Shown here piece by piece: positions 26,343 through 35,464 of a DNA stretch of 64,000 bases (positions are counted from its first letter, which is position 1; each line of letters opens with the position of its first letter). Source of the stretch: Maribacter dokdonensis DSW-8 (GTDB lineage: Bacteria; Bacteroidota; Bacteroidia; Flavobacteriales; Flavobacteriaceae). The position numbers and the translations under genes were made by a program. The notes under the pieces were generated by a model that saw nothing but the letters and a program-made list of their open reading frames with translations, ran no database searches and was not told where the DNA came from. The DNA lies in NCBI RefSeq assembly GCF_001447995.1, contig NZ_LDPE01000009.1, positions 1 to 64,000 of the forward strand. Direction: 5' to 3'.

Positions 26343-26588
26343 AAGAGTTGTTGTTTGGTGGATAATTTAAATAATTGGTTGCTTGAAAATAAGCATTTAA
26401 TCTGCGAATAATTGGGTAAAGGAAAATTTTAACGACTTGTGAATCCTATTAATGCGATAAGCGATTTTTACGCCGTTTTGCTTTAGAATATTCTAAAAAT
26501 GAAGTGCTTATTTTATCAAATGTATATGCAAGGAATATGATGTAGTTTTTTATAAAAAACAGCTCTGAAAAGTAAAGTCGAGCGGGCT

Positions 26589-27041
26589 TTAGCTGATTTG
26601 TCTTAAACCTTCATAAATGGAAATAGCAACAGCATTTGCCAAATTAAGACTTCTAATATGTGTACTGTATAATGGTATCTTAACCGCGTTTTCTTGATGT
26701 TTGTTTAATAAGGTCTTAGGTAGCCCAACAGATTCTTTTCCAAAAACTAAGAACATGTCATCTTCAAAATCAATTTCCCAATGATTTTTGTTTGCGGTAG
26801 CAGAGAAGAAAATCATTTTTTTGTCATCATGTTCTTTAAAAAATGCATCTACGTTTTCATGAATGACCACATTAAGATGTTGCCAATAATCTAGCCCTGC
26901 TCTTTTTAATCGTTTATCGCTTAGCTCAAAACCAAAAGGTTTAACCAAATGTAAGGTAGAACCGGTGCCAAGTGCCAATCTGCCAATGTTACCAGTGTTG
27001 TTAGGAATTTCAGGTTCTATAAGTACAATATGAAAGCCCAT
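26589..27041 (-). CDS. trmL: tRNA (cytidine(34)-2'-O)-methyltransferase TrmL
   Basis: TrmL is a SPOUT-fold enzyme that methylates the ribose of wobble position 34 in tRNA-Leu. The 150-residue length and motifs EPEIPNNTGNIGRL (motif 1), LVFGKESVGLP (motif 2) and RSLNLANAVAISIYE (motif 3) are all present. The last base overlaps the preceding VF530 gene, so the two are translated in tandem. Upstream lie pulA and VF530 in the same direction. Confidence 0.95.
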   Translation of the reverse strand: MGFHIVLIEPEIPNNTGNIGRLALGTGSTLHLVKPFGFELSDKRLKRAGLDYWQHLNVVIHENVDAFFKEHDDKKMIFFSATANKNHWEIDFEDDMFLVFGKESVGLPKTLLNKHQENAVKIPLYSTHIRSLNLANAVAISIYEGLRQIS

Positions 27042-27265
27042 TATTTTTTAAAGGATTGTAAGTATAAATGTTCTACTTTTTCTCTGGCCCATGGAGTTCT
27101 ACGTAAAAACTTTAAACTTGATTTTATAGAAGGGTTACTTTTAAAACAATTGATATTTACTTGTCTCGCTAAATCTTCCCAAGAGTATTTCTCTGTAAGT
27201 TCTTCTAAAATGGTCACGAGCTTTACACCGTGAAGTGGGTTATTGGGCTGAGAATCTGAACTCAT
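27041..27265 (-). CDS. VF530 family (DUF2132) DNA-binding protein
   Basis: A 74-residue protein with the family pattern [29 protein letters not shown] and [19 protein letters not shown]530 proteins are small helical proteins reported as DNA-binding; their physiological role is not established. The gene touches trmL by one base and starts 27 bp after the pullulanase stop. Confidence 0.9.
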   Translation of the reverse strand: MSSDSQPNNPLHGVKLVTILEELTEKYSWEDLARQVNINCFKSNPSIKSSLKFLRRTPWAREKVEHLYLQSFKK

Positions 27266-27292
27266 ATGATTGGATTATATTATAAATAATAC

Positions 27293-29281
27293 TCATTTTT
27301 GAAAGGCAACGTACATGGAAAGTGCAGGAACCTGAATGGTATCTTTTACTAATTGTAAACCTTCAAAGTCAAAGGTACTACCTGAAACGGCTTTATGCCA
27401 AACGCCTTCAATTTTATAATCTATTTTTTTGTTTGATGCGTTATAAATGACCAGTATTTTCTGCCAATTGTCATTATTTGCATTGTGATCAATAATGAAA
27501 GAAACAAGGCTATCATTGGTCTGTTGGAATTTTACTTTTTCGCGAACTTCTTTTGCATTGGCAATATGAAATGCAGGATGCTCTTTTCGTAAGCGAATTA
27601 AATTTTTGTAGTATTTGAACACTTCCTGATACTCAATTTTCCAATTCCAGTTTATTTGATTAATGCTATCTGGCAGGTTATATGAATTATGTTCCTCATT
27701 TTTAGTACGTAGCATTTCTGCACCGGCATGTAGAAAAGGAGTGCCTTGTGAGGTCAGTACAATGGCATTCGCTAATTTATCCATTGTTATTAACGTTTCT
27801 ACGTCAGCATCTGGTCTTGAAATTTTCAGTTTATCAAAAAGTGTGTGGTTGTCATGGCAAGAGACATAATTTATAGATTGCCAAGGTTCATTGGTCCAAG
27901 GGGTATTTGAATAATTAATACTGTTGTAGTTAACATCAGGATGCTGAATAGCTCCTACAATTCCAAATTTTATGGATTCTTGTTTATTCTTGGCACCACT
28001 TACGAAACCTAAACTCTGGTCATCAAAAACAGACCCTTTTAGTCCATCACGTAAATCGTCATTAAAAGCTGCAATTTTTGGTAATTGTTGCATGTGTTTT
28101 TTAAGAGCACGCTTTTCTTCCGGTAAAGGGGAATCTCCTGCGGTCCACCCTTCACCGTAAAGTAATGCATCAGGGTTTAATTTTAGAACGGCATCAGCAA
28201 CATTATTCATGGTCTCAATGTCATGAATGCCCATTAAATCGAACCTAAAACCATCAATATGATATTCTTTGGTCCAATAGGTGACAGATTCTATCATGAA
28301 TTTGCGCATCATACTACGTTCAGAAGCAGTTTCATTACCGCAGGCAGCGGCATCTGAATAAGATCCGTCTTGCCAATGTCTGTAATAATAACCGGGAACT
28401 TCAAGATTAAAATTAGAAGTATCGGTTCTGCCCGTATGGTTGTAAACAACGTCCATAATTACACCTATGCCATTGTCATGAAAAGCTTTGATCATTTGTT
28501 TAAATTCCCTAATACGTACTTCCGCATTAAATGGATCTGTTGAAAATGAGCCTTCTGGAACGTTATAATTGTTAGGGTCGTACCCCCAATTAAATTGAGG
28601 TGTATTTAAATTGGTCTCGTCAATAGCGTAGTGATCAAAAGTGGGTAAAAGATGCACATGTGTAATACCCAGTTCCTTTAAATGGTCAATTCCTGTGGAT
28701 ACATTATTATTTCCAGTGGTACCTTTTTCGGTTATCCCTAAATATTTACCCGGATAGAATGAACCAGATTGTGGGTGTATGGTCATATCACGCACATGTA
28801 GCTCATAAATAATGGCTTCATTTGGTTGTTTTAACAGAGGGGAACGATCATTGTGCCACCCAATAGGATTAGTGGATTCCATATTTGTCACCATGGCTCT
28901 ATTGCCGTTAACACCTACTGCTTTCGCATATATACCGGGAGTTTCATTTAACCATTTATTGTTGTGCTTTACTTGGTAAGTGTAGTATGTTCCATTCAAA
29001 TCTCCTTGAACTGCTATGTGCCATACGCCAGTGGTTGACTTTTTAAGGGGATATATCTCAAAAGCTTCAACATCATTACCTTTTTTAAATAATCTTAATA
29101 TTACTTCTTCTGCATTTGGAGACCATAGTTTAAATGAAGTGGAATTTTTACCATAGGTAATCCAGAGATTTTCATCAACAGGCGTAGGGTAGCTGTTAAA
29201 TTCTTTGGTGTTATCAGATATTTTACACGAATTAAACAATAGTAGAATTATTAGAATTAGTGATATGTACCTCATTAGCAT
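27293..29281 (-). CDS. pulA: Type I pullulanase lipoprotein
   Basis: This is a debranching enzyme of family GH13 that cleaves alpha-1,6 bonds in pullulan, glycogen or limit dextrins. It begins with a lipoprotein signal ending LFNSC (Cys about residue 19), so it is likely anchored to a membrane. A CBM48-like N-terminal domain follows (about 35-130), then the (beta/alpha)8 barrel with YELHVRD, NWGYDPNNYN, nucleophile region GFRFDLMGIHD, acid/base region LLYGEGW and YVSCHDNHTLFDKL, and a C-terminal sheet. 662 residues. A second ATG two codons in (at 29275) would also retain the signal. Confidence 0.93.
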   Translation of the reverse strand: MLMRYISLILIILLLFNSCKISDNTKEFNSYPTPVDENLWITYGKNSTSFKLWSPNAEEVILRLFKKGNDVEAFEIYPLKKSTTGVWHIAVQGDLNGTYYTYQVKHNNKWLNETPGIYAKAVGVNGNRAMVTNMESTNPIGWHNDRSPLLKQPNEAIIYELHVRDMTIHPQSGSFYPGKYLGITEKGTTGNNNVSTGIDHLKELGITHVHLLPTFDHYAIDETNLNTPQFNWGYDPNNYNVPEGSFSTDPFNAEVRIREFKQMIKAFHDNGIGVIMDVVYNHTGRTDTSNFNLEVPGYYYRHWQDGSYSDAAACGNETASERSMMRKFMIESVTYWTKEYHIDGFRFDLMGIHDIETMNNVADAVLKLNPDALLYGEGWTAGDSPLPEEKRALKKHMQQLPKIAAFNDDLRDGLKGSVFDDQSLGFVSGAKNKQESIKFGIVGAIQHPDVNYNSINYSNTPWTNEPWQSINYVSCHDNHTLFDKLKISRPDADVETLITMDKLANAIVLTSQGTPFLHAGAEMLRTKNEEHNSYNLPDSINQINWNWKIEYQEVFKYYKNLIRLRKEHPAFHIANAKEVREKVKFQQTNDSLVSFIIDHNANNDNWQKILVIYNASNKKIDYKIEGVWHKAVSGSTFDFEGLQLVKDTIQVPALSMYVAFQK

Positions 29282-29373
29282 GGTGGTAAGCTCCTAAGAT
29301 AGGCAAAGATCGTTAAGAATTTAACAAGGGGTACTTTTTAGAAGACGAATTATAGTAACCTTTATAAATGAAA

Positions 29374-29398
29374 AAACTCCGGTAATCAGCCGGAGTTT
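29374..29398 (-). terminator. Terminator of rpoD
   Basis: The 9-bp perfect stem AAACTCCGG (29374-29382) / CCGGAGTTT (29390-29398) has a 7-nt loop. Read on the minus strand, the stem is followed by more T residues (29371-29373 and beyond), as expected for termination of rpoD before pulA. Confidence 0.85.
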
Positions 29399-29526
29399 AT
29401 TCATCAATCAAAAAACGAACAGTCATGATAAACTGTTGTTATCGTTAAAATTACAACTAATATGCCAATATTGCCAATTTAAGGAAAGATTAACGTGTAA
29501 TTTTATAACTTTATCACATTGAATTC

Positions 29527-30390
29527 TTAACCCAAATACGTTTTCAATATTTTACTTCTAGAAGTATGCTTTAATCTTCTTATCGCTTTTTCTTTAATTT
29601 GACGAACTCTTTCTCTTGTAAGATCAAAAGTTTCACCAATTTCTTCCAATGTCATAGAATGCTGACCTGCAAGACCAAAGTATAAACGGATAACATCTGC
29701 CTCACGAGGAGTCAAAGTTTCTAAAGCACGCTCAATTTCTGTACGTAAAGACTCATGTAACAATTCTCTATCTGGGTTTGGCGACTCACCACTACGAAGT
29801 ACATCATAAAGGTTAGAATCTTCACCATCGATAAGAGGAGCATCCATAGATACGTGTCTACCTGAGTTTTTCAATGATTGTTTTACATCATCAACGGTCA
29901 TATCCAACTCTTTCGCAATTTCTTCTGGAGAAGGCATTCTTTCATGCGCTTGCTCTAAAAAGGCAAAAGTTTTGTTGATTTTATTGATAGAACCAATTTT
30001 GTTCAATGGCAAACGAACGATACGAGATTGTTCTGCCAAAGCTTGTAATATAGATTGACGGATCCACCATACGGCGTATGAGATAAATTTAAAACCTCGC
30101 GTTTCGTCAAAACGCTGTGCAGCTTTGATAAGACCAAGGTTTCCCTCGTTAATCAAATCCGGTAAAGTAAGTCCTTGGTTTTGGTACTGCTTGGCAACTG
30201 ACACCACGAATCTGAGGTTGGCTTTGGTAAGTTTTTCAAGAGCGATCTGGTCGCCTGCCTTGATGCGTTGTGCCAACTCTACTTCTTCATCAGCGGTAAT
30301 CAAGTCCACTTTTCCAATTTCTTGTAAGTACTTGTCCAAAGATGCGGTCTCTCTATTGGTGACCTGTTTTGTAATCTTAAGCTGTCTCAT
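29527..30390 (-). CDS. rpoD: Primary RNA polymerase sigma factor RpoD/SigA
   Basis: The housekeeping sigma factor. At 287 residues it is the compact Bacteroidota version without the long region 1.1 and non-conserved insert of E. coli RpoD. Region 1.2 is around DKYLQEIG, region 2 around [15 protein letters not shown] with the melting and -10 recognition segment [14 protein letters not shown], and region 4.2 is [27 protein letters not shown]. Bacteroidota sigma factors of this type recognise TTTG/TANNTTTG promoters, which agrees with candidates seen in this window. Confidence 0.97.
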   Translation of the reverse strand: MRQLKITKQVTNRETASLDKYLQEIGKVDLITADEEVELAQRIKAGDQIALEKLTKANLRFVVSVAKQYQNQGLTLPDLINEGNLGLIKAAQRFDETRGFKFISYAVWWIRQSILQALAEQSRIVRLPLNKIGSINKINKTFAFLEQAHERMPSPEEIAKELDMTVDDVKQSLKNSGRHVSMDAPLIDGEDSNLYDVLRSGESPNPDRELLHESLRTEIERALETLTPREADVIRLYFGLAGQHSMTLEEIGETFDLTRERVRQIKEKAIRRLKHTSRSKILKTYLG

Positions 30391-30501
30391 TAAAATAAAT
30401 TAAGTTCAATTTGCATAGACTGCATATACTTATACGTAAAAATCTTCCGAATGTTACAATTCAATAAAAAAAAGTTCATTTTTCCGTTGAACGGCACAAA
30501 A

Positions 30502-30529
30502 AAAGCCTCAACTGATTAGTCGAGGCTTT
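30502..30529 (-). terminator. Terminator of pnp
   Basis: AAAGCCTC (30502-30509) pairs with GAGGCTTT (30522-30529); an inner ACT/AGT pair with a GATT loop extends it across one A/C mismatch. Read on the minus strand a run of seven T (complement of 30498-30504) follows. It lies just after the pnp stop. Confidence 0.88.
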
Positions 30530-30549
30530 AAGAATAAACTTACAAAGAG

Positions 30550-32766
30550 TTAATCTCTTCTAGGTTTTCTATCGCGATTACGATCGTTTCCACGACGATC
30601 ATCTCTACGTTTATCATCACGTGGTGGTCTTTCAACAAAGCCTTCTGGTTTTGGTAAAAGTGCTTTACGAGATACTTTCTCTTTACGGGTACGTTTGTCT
30701 ATACCAAAGTACTTCACGTCGAATACGTCTCCCATGTTCACAACATCGGTTACATTTTCTGTACGTTCCCATGCCAATTCAGATACATGCAACAATACTT
30801 CATTACCTGGAGCATCTGTATATTCTACAACAGCACCAAAGTCCAACATTTTAATAACCTTTACTTCGTAAACGCTACCAACTTCTGGCTTAAATAATAA
30901 AGAATCTATTTTTGCCATAACAGCATCAATACCTTTGCTACCTACACCTAGTACTTCAACAATACCTTCTTCGGTAACAGGGTCTTCGTTAATAACGATA
31001 GTAGTCTCGGTTTCTTTTTGTAATTCTTGAATTACTTTTCCACCAGGACCGATCAATGCTCCAATAAACTCATTAGGTATACGTCTAGTAACCATTGTAG
31101 GTGCGTGATCCTTAACCTCTGCATTTGGTGTTTCAATAGTTTCGGTTATTTTACCTAAAATGTGTAAACGACCGTCACGAGCTTGTTTTAAAGCATTTAC
31201 AAGAATTTCATAAGACAATCCTTTTACTTTAATATCCATTTGGCAAGCGGTAATACCATCGGCAGTACCGGTTACTTTAAAGTCCATATCACCTAAGTGA
31301 TCTTCATCACCTAAAATATCGGAAAGAACAGCATATTTTCCAGATTCAGTATCTGTAATCAATCCCATTGCAATACCTGAAACTGGTTTTTTCAATTGAA
31401 CACCGGCATCCATCATTGCCATAGTACCAGCACAAACAGTAGCCATAGAAGAAGAACCGTTAGATTCTAAAATCTCAGATACTACACGTACTGTGTAAGG
31501 ACAATCTTCAGGAACCATTCCTTTTAATGCACGTTGAGCCAAGTTACCGTGACCAACTTCTCTACGAGATGTTCCACGAATAGGTCTTGCTTCACCTGTT
31601 GAAAAAGGAGGGAAGTTATAGTGTAAATAGAAACGCTCTTCACCTTCGTAAGATGGCATGTCTATTTGGTTTGCTTCTCTACTTGTACCTAAGGTAACCG
31701 TAGCTAAAGCTTGAGTTTCTCCACGTGTGAAAATAGATGATCCATGAGTAGAAGGTAAATAGTTTACCTCACACCAAATAGGTCTAATCTCATCTGTCTT
31801 ACGACCATCTAAACGCAAACCTTCATTCAATGTCAAATCTCTAACAGCGGCTTTTTCAGCTTTGCTGTAGTATTTAGAAATTAATCCGCCGAAATCTGCT
31901 TGCTCTTCTTCAGAAAAAGTAGCGATAATTTCTTCCTTGATTTCACCAAATGCAGCACTACGTTCATGTTTGGCAGAACCTGCTTGTGCAACAGCATATA
32001 CTTTATCATATGCCATGTCGTGAATTTTCTGAGCTAAATCAGCATCTTCTCTTTCTGGCTCGTACTCACGTGTTTCTTTTTTACCAAAAGCTTCTGCTAA
32101 TTTAACTTGAGCAGCACACTGTACTTTAATGGCTTCATGAGCAAACTTAATTGCTTCGGTCATTTCTTCTTCAGAAATCTCATCCATTTCACCTTCAACC
32201 ATCATAACAGAATCTGCAGATGCTCCAATCATCATATCGATGTCAGACTCCTCTAATTGTGCTCTAGTTGGGTTAATGATGAATTCTCCGTTTACACGAC
32301 CAACTCTAGCTTCAGAAATTGGGCATTCAAAAGGGAAATCTGATAATTGAATAGCTGCAGAAGCTGCTAAACCTGCCATAGCATCTGGCATAACGTCTTC
32401 GTCATGAGACATTAATTGAATCATCACCTGAGTTTCAGAGTGATAATCTTTTGGGAATAATGGACGTAAAACACGATCCACTAAACGCATGGTCAATACT
32501 TCACCGTCACTTGGTCTTGCTTCTCTTTTAAAGAAACCACCTGGGTAGCGACCCGCAGCAGCAAATTTTTCACGGTAATCTACCGTTAGTGGAAGAAAGT
32601 CCACATCACTTTGTTTGTAGTTGGAAACAACTGTACATAATAACATACATTTTCCTGATTGTACAACAACAGAACCGTGTGCCTGTTTTGCCAATTTTCC
32701 GGTTTCGATAGAAATTTCTCTACCATCCCCAAGGTCAATGACCTCTTTAAATACTTTTGGAATCAT
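30550..32766 (-). CDS. pnp: Polyribonucleotide nucleotidyltransferase (PNPase)
   Basis: PNPase is the phosphorolytic 3'-5' exoribonuclease of mRNA decay. Order of domains in 738 residues: RNase PH-1 (about 1-145), linker helical domain, RNase PH-2 (about 310-545, with [13 protein letters not shown] and [16 protein letters not shown]), KH domain ([14 protein letters not shown]), S1 domain ([20 protein letters not shown]) and a short basic, Arg/Asp-rich tail. The 176-nt leader on the minus strand has small hairpins (TCCGAC 32815-32820 / GTCGGA 32835-32840; CTGC 32783-32786 / GCAG 32791-32794; ACTCC 32918-32922 / GGAGT 32931-32935), which could serve in autoregulation. It follows rpsO, the classic order. 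Confidence 0.98.
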   Translation of the reverse strand: MIPKVFKEVIDLGDGREISIETGKLAKQAHGSVVVQSGKCMLLCTVVSNYKQSDVDFLPLTVDYREKFAAAGRYPGGFFKREARPSDGEVLTMRLVDRVLRPLFPKDYHSETQVMIQLMSHDEDVMPDAMAGLAASAAIQLSDFPFECPISEARVGRVNGEFIINPTRAQLEESDIDMMIGASADSVMMVEGEMDEISEEEMTEAIKFAHEAIKVQCAAQVKLAEAFGKKETREYEPEREDADLAQKIHDMAYDKVYAVAQAGSAKHERSAAFGEIKEEIIATFSEEEQADFGGLISKYYSKAEKAAVRDLTLNEGLRLDGRKTDEIRPIWCEVNYLPSTHGSSIFTRGETQALATVTLGTSREANQIDMPSYEGEERFYLHYNFPPFSTGEARPIRGTSRREVGHGNLAQRALKGMVPEDCPYTVRVVSEILESNGSSSMATVCAGTMAMMDAGVQLKKPVSGIAMGLITDTESGKYAVLSDILGDEDHLGDMDFKVTGTADGITACQMDIKVKGLSYEILVNALKQARDGRLHILGKITETIETPNAEVKDHAPTMVTRRIPNEFIGALIGPGGKVIQELQKETETTIVINEDPVTEEGIVEVLGVGSKGIDAVMAKIDSLLFKPEVGSVYEVKVIKMLDFGAVVEYTDAPGNEVLLHVSELAWERTENVTDVVNMGDVFDVKYFGIDKRTRKEKVSRKALLPKPEGFVERPPRDDKRRDDRRGNDRNRDRKPRRD

Positions 32767-32942
32767 AAAATTCGATTAAAACCTGCTCATGCAGATTTGT
32801 TAAACAATGGTCTTTCCGACTGAAATTTTCTCTGGTCGGAGTTGTTGTGTTGTTGTGTTGACCAATGAAAAACCGTGTGTAGCTTTTTGTTCGCCCTTAC
32901 CAAAATACTTGGCTTTAACTCCTAAGGCATGGAGTACTTAAA

Positions 32943-32972
32943 AAAAAGGGGATAGTTAACTATCCCCTTTTT
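32943..32972 (-). terminator. Palindromic terminator between rpsO and pnp
   Basis: Positions 32943-32972 are a perfect 30-bp palindrome with the core GGGGATAGTTAACTATCCCC flanked by A5 and T5. As RNA it gives a G/C-based stem and a short loop followed by a U-tract. It lies 5 bp after the rpsO stop and can act on either strand. Read-through would produce an rpsO-pnp transcript. Confidence 0.92.
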
Positions 32973-32977
32973 AAAAA

Positions 32978-33247
32978 TTATTTTCTAATACCTAGTTCTT
33001 TAATAAGCTCTCTGTATTTTACAATGTCATTTTTAATCATGTAATCTAAAAGACTTCTTCTTTTACCCACCAATTTTACAAGTGAACGCTCAGTGTTGTA
33101 ATCTTTGTGATTCTTTTTCAAGTGACCGGTCAAGTGGTTGATTCTGTGTGTGAACAAAGCAATTTGTCCTTCTGTAGAGCCAGTGTTTTCTGCACTACCG
33201 CCGTATTTTTTAAAAATTTCGGCTTTTACTTCTTTTGATAAATACAT
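32978..33247 (-). CDS. rpsO: 30S ribosomal protein S15
   Basis: S15 binds the central domain of 16S rRNA. The 89-residue sequence shows GSTEGQIALFTHRINHLTGHLK, HKDYNTERSLVKLVGKRR and LLDYMIKND, the conserved three-helix core. The normal gene pair rpsO-pnp is preserved. On the minus strand, TATATTTG (complement of 33302-33309) is a candidate -7 element about 55 bp upstream, without a clear -33. Confidence 0.98.
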   Translation of the reverse strand: MYLSKEVKAEIFKKYGGSAENTGSTEGQIALFTHRINHLTGHLKKNHKDYNTERSLVKLVGKRRSLLDYMIKNDIVKYRELIKELGIRK

Positions 33248-33346
33248 TCCAATATTGTTTTAAATGATTTTTATGTATGTGATTGTTTTTCAATCAGGGC
33301 GCAAATATACAATTATTATTGAAATGTGCAGTATATTTTATAATCA

Positions 33347-33384
33347 AAAATGCTCGCCGAATCAATTGATAGGGCGAGCACTTT
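33347..33384 (-). terminator. Terminator of accD
   Basis: TGCTCGCC (33351-33358) pairs with GGCGAGCA (33373-33380) around a 14-nt loop; flanking A and T bases extend it. On the minus strand the stem is followed by TTTTTG. It separates the fbaA-accD unit from rpsO. Confidence 0.85.
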
Positions 33385-33431
33385 AAGATGGACCGTAATA
33401 TCTTTAATGAAGATGTTCTATCATTAAAATA

Positions 33432-34316
33432 TTAAGCAGAAGTTTTTTCTGCTCTTACCGGGTTATTTTGAATTAAATCTATGTAAAGATTAACTTTTTT
33501 CTTTAAATCTCTTCTATGTGAAATGAAATCTAAGAAGCCGTGTTCCAATAAAAATTCTGAAGATTGAAAACCTTCAGGTAAATCTTTACCTGTAGTATCC
33601 TTTACAATTCTTGGACCTGCAAAACCAATAAGTGCACCTGGCTCTGCAATATTGATATCACCTAGCATAGCGTACGATGCAGTTGTACCACCCGTTGTTG
33701 GATCTGTACATAAAGAAATGTACGGCAAACCAGCTTCGGATAATTGAGCCAATTTAGCAGATGTCTTTGCCAATTGCATTAGTGACAAAGCAGCTTCCAT
33801 CATACGAGCACCACCAGATTTAGAAATCATCATAAAAGGCACTTTTTTCTTAATGGCGTGATCTATACCGCGGGCAATTTTTTCACCTACAACACTACCC
33901 ATTGAGCCTCCTATAAATTTAAAATCCATACAGCAAATAACGATGTCTTTACCATAAGACTTACCAAAGCCTGTTCTAACAGCATCTTTCAACCCTGTTT
34001 TTTTCTGAGCTGCTTTTAAACGCTCACTATATTTTTTGGTGTCTTCGAATTTTAAAGGGTCTTTAGAAGAAAGCTTCTCATCAAGTTCAGTGAACTTATT
34101 GTCATCGAAAAGAATTTCAAAGTATTCTTTACTTCCTATCCTTACGTGATAATCATCTTCTGGGCTTACATAAAAGTTTTTTGCTAGATCGTCTGACTCA
34201 ACAATTTTGCCTGTGGGAGATTTGTACCACAAGCCTTTAGGTGTGTCTTTCTTTTCTTCGGTAGAGGTTTGTATACCTTTTTCTTTTCTTTTAAACCAAG
34301 CCGTCATATCATCCAT
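33432..34316 (-). CDS. accD: Acetyl-CoA carboxylase carboxyltransferase subunit beta (no zinc ribbon)
   Basis: AccD pairs with AccA to transfer the carboxyl group from biotin to acetyl-CoA, the first step of fatty acid synthesis. The crotonase-like core is clear: [44 protein letters not shown] and [11 protein letters not shown]. The N-terminal region aligned to the C4 zinc ribbon of E. coli AccD (about residues 29-60, [12 protein letters not shown]...[12 protein letters not shown]) has none of the four cysteines. Length is 294. An ATG three codons in (34307) is an alternative start. It lies 20 bp after fbaA and is followed by its own terminator. Confidence 0.95.
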   Translation of the reverse strand: MDDMTAWFKRKEKGIQTSTEEKKDTPKGLWYKSPTGKIVESDDLAKNFYVSPEDDYHVRIGSKEYFEILFDDNKFTELDEKLSSKDPLKFEDTKKYSERLKAAQKKTGLKDAVRTGFGKSYGKDIVICCMDFKFIGGSMGSVVGEKIARGIDHAIKKKVPFMMISKSGGARMMEAALSLMQLAKTSAKLAQLSEAGLPYISLCTDPTTGGTTASYAMLGDINIAEPGALIGFAGPRIVKDTTGKDLPEGFQSSEFLLEHGFLDFISHRRDLKKKVNLYIDLIQNNPVRAEKTSA

Positions 34317-34336
34317 TTTATGGTTATCCTAAGTTG

Positions 34337-35404
34337 TTATAACGTATTTACGTTATTTAAATCTTCAAATGCTTTTTTCAATCTTTCAATAAAAGATATT
34401 TCTCCTTTTCTTAACCAAACTCTTGGGTCATAGAATTTTTTGTTTGGTTCATCTGCTCCCTTAGGGTTACCTATTTGAGATTGTAAATAATCTTTATTGT
34501 CCTGAACATAATCACGAACACCTGCTAAGAACGCATATTGTAAATCGGTATCAATGTTCATCTTAATTACTCCGTAGCTAATACCTTCTCTAATTTCTTC
34601 AACAGTAGAGCCTGACCCACCGTGGAATACGAAATCAATATGATTGTTTTTTACACCATATTTTTTAGAAATATACTCTTGAGAGTTCAAAAGGATTTTT
34701 GGGGTCAATTTTACGTTACCAGGTTTGTATACCCCGTGAACATTACCAAAAGCAGCGGCAATTGTAAATCTAGGGCTTACTTTAGAAAGTTCTTCATAAG
34801 CATACGCTACTTCTTCTGGTTGAGTGTATAGTTTAGAATCATCTACATCAGAATTATCTACACCGTCTTCTTCACCACCTGTAATACCTAATTCGATCTC
34901 TAAGGTCATGTTCATTTTGCTCATGCGCTCTAAATAACCTTTACATATTTCAATGTTCTCTTCTAAAGGCTCTTCAGAAAGATCGATCATATGAGAGCTG
35001 AACAAAGATTTACCGGTTTCTGCAAAATGTTTTTCACTTGCATCTAAAAGTCCGTCTATCCAAGGTAATAATTTTTTAGCACAATGGTCTGTATGCAAAA
35101 TTACCGTAGCACCATAAGCTTCTGCTAATTGGTGTACATGTTTAGCACCTGCAACTGCACCTAAGATAGCAGCTTGCTGTCCATCATTTGAAAGGCCCTT
35201 ACCGGCATTGAACTGAGCTCCGCCATTAGAGAATTGTATAATTACAGGAGCATTTAAGCTAGCTGCAGTTTCTAAAACGCCATTAATAGTGTCAGAGCCT
35301 ATTACGTTTACTGCAGGTAGTGCAAATCCTTTTTCTTTTGCGTAGTTGAAGATTTCTTGAACCTCATCTCCGGTTGCAACTCCCGGTTTTATGTTGTGAG
35401 CCAT
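34337..35404 (-). CDS. fbaA: Class II fructose-bisphosphate aldolase
   Basis: This is a zinc-dependent aldolase that splits fructose 1,6-bisphosphate into dihydroxyacetone phosphate and glyceraldehyde 3-phosphate. The 355-residue length and the motifs VIIQFSNGGAQFNAG, ILHTDHCAKKLLPW (zinc ligand His), the acidic SHMIDLSEEP, FVFHGGSGST and KMNIDTDLQYA match the E. coli FbaA subtype. It is upstream of accD with a 20-bp gap. On the minus strand TACTTTTG (complement of 35442-35449) is a candidate -7 element 38 bp before the start. Confidence 0.97.
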   Translation of the reverse strand: MAHNIKPGVATGDEVQEIFNYAKEKGFALPAVNVIGSDTINGVLETAASLNAPVIIQFSNGGAQFNAGKGLSNDGQQAAILGAVAGAKHVHQLAEAYGATVILHTDHCAKKLLPWIDGLLDASEKHFAETGKSLFSSHMIDLSEEPLEENIEICKGYLERMSKMNMTLEIELGITGGEEDGVDNSDVDDSKLYTQPEEVAYAYEELSKVSPRFTIAAAFGNVHGVYKPGNVKLTPKILLNSQEYISKKYGVKNNHIDFVFHGGSGSTVEEIREGISYGVIKMNIDTDLQYAFLAGVRDYVQDNKDYLQSQIGNPKGADEPNKKFYDPRVWLRKGEISFIERLKKAFEDLNNVNTL

Positions 35405-35464
35405 AATTATGTTGTTGTTTGTTTCTTAAAAAAATGAAAAACAAAAGTAATAAAACAATTATAT

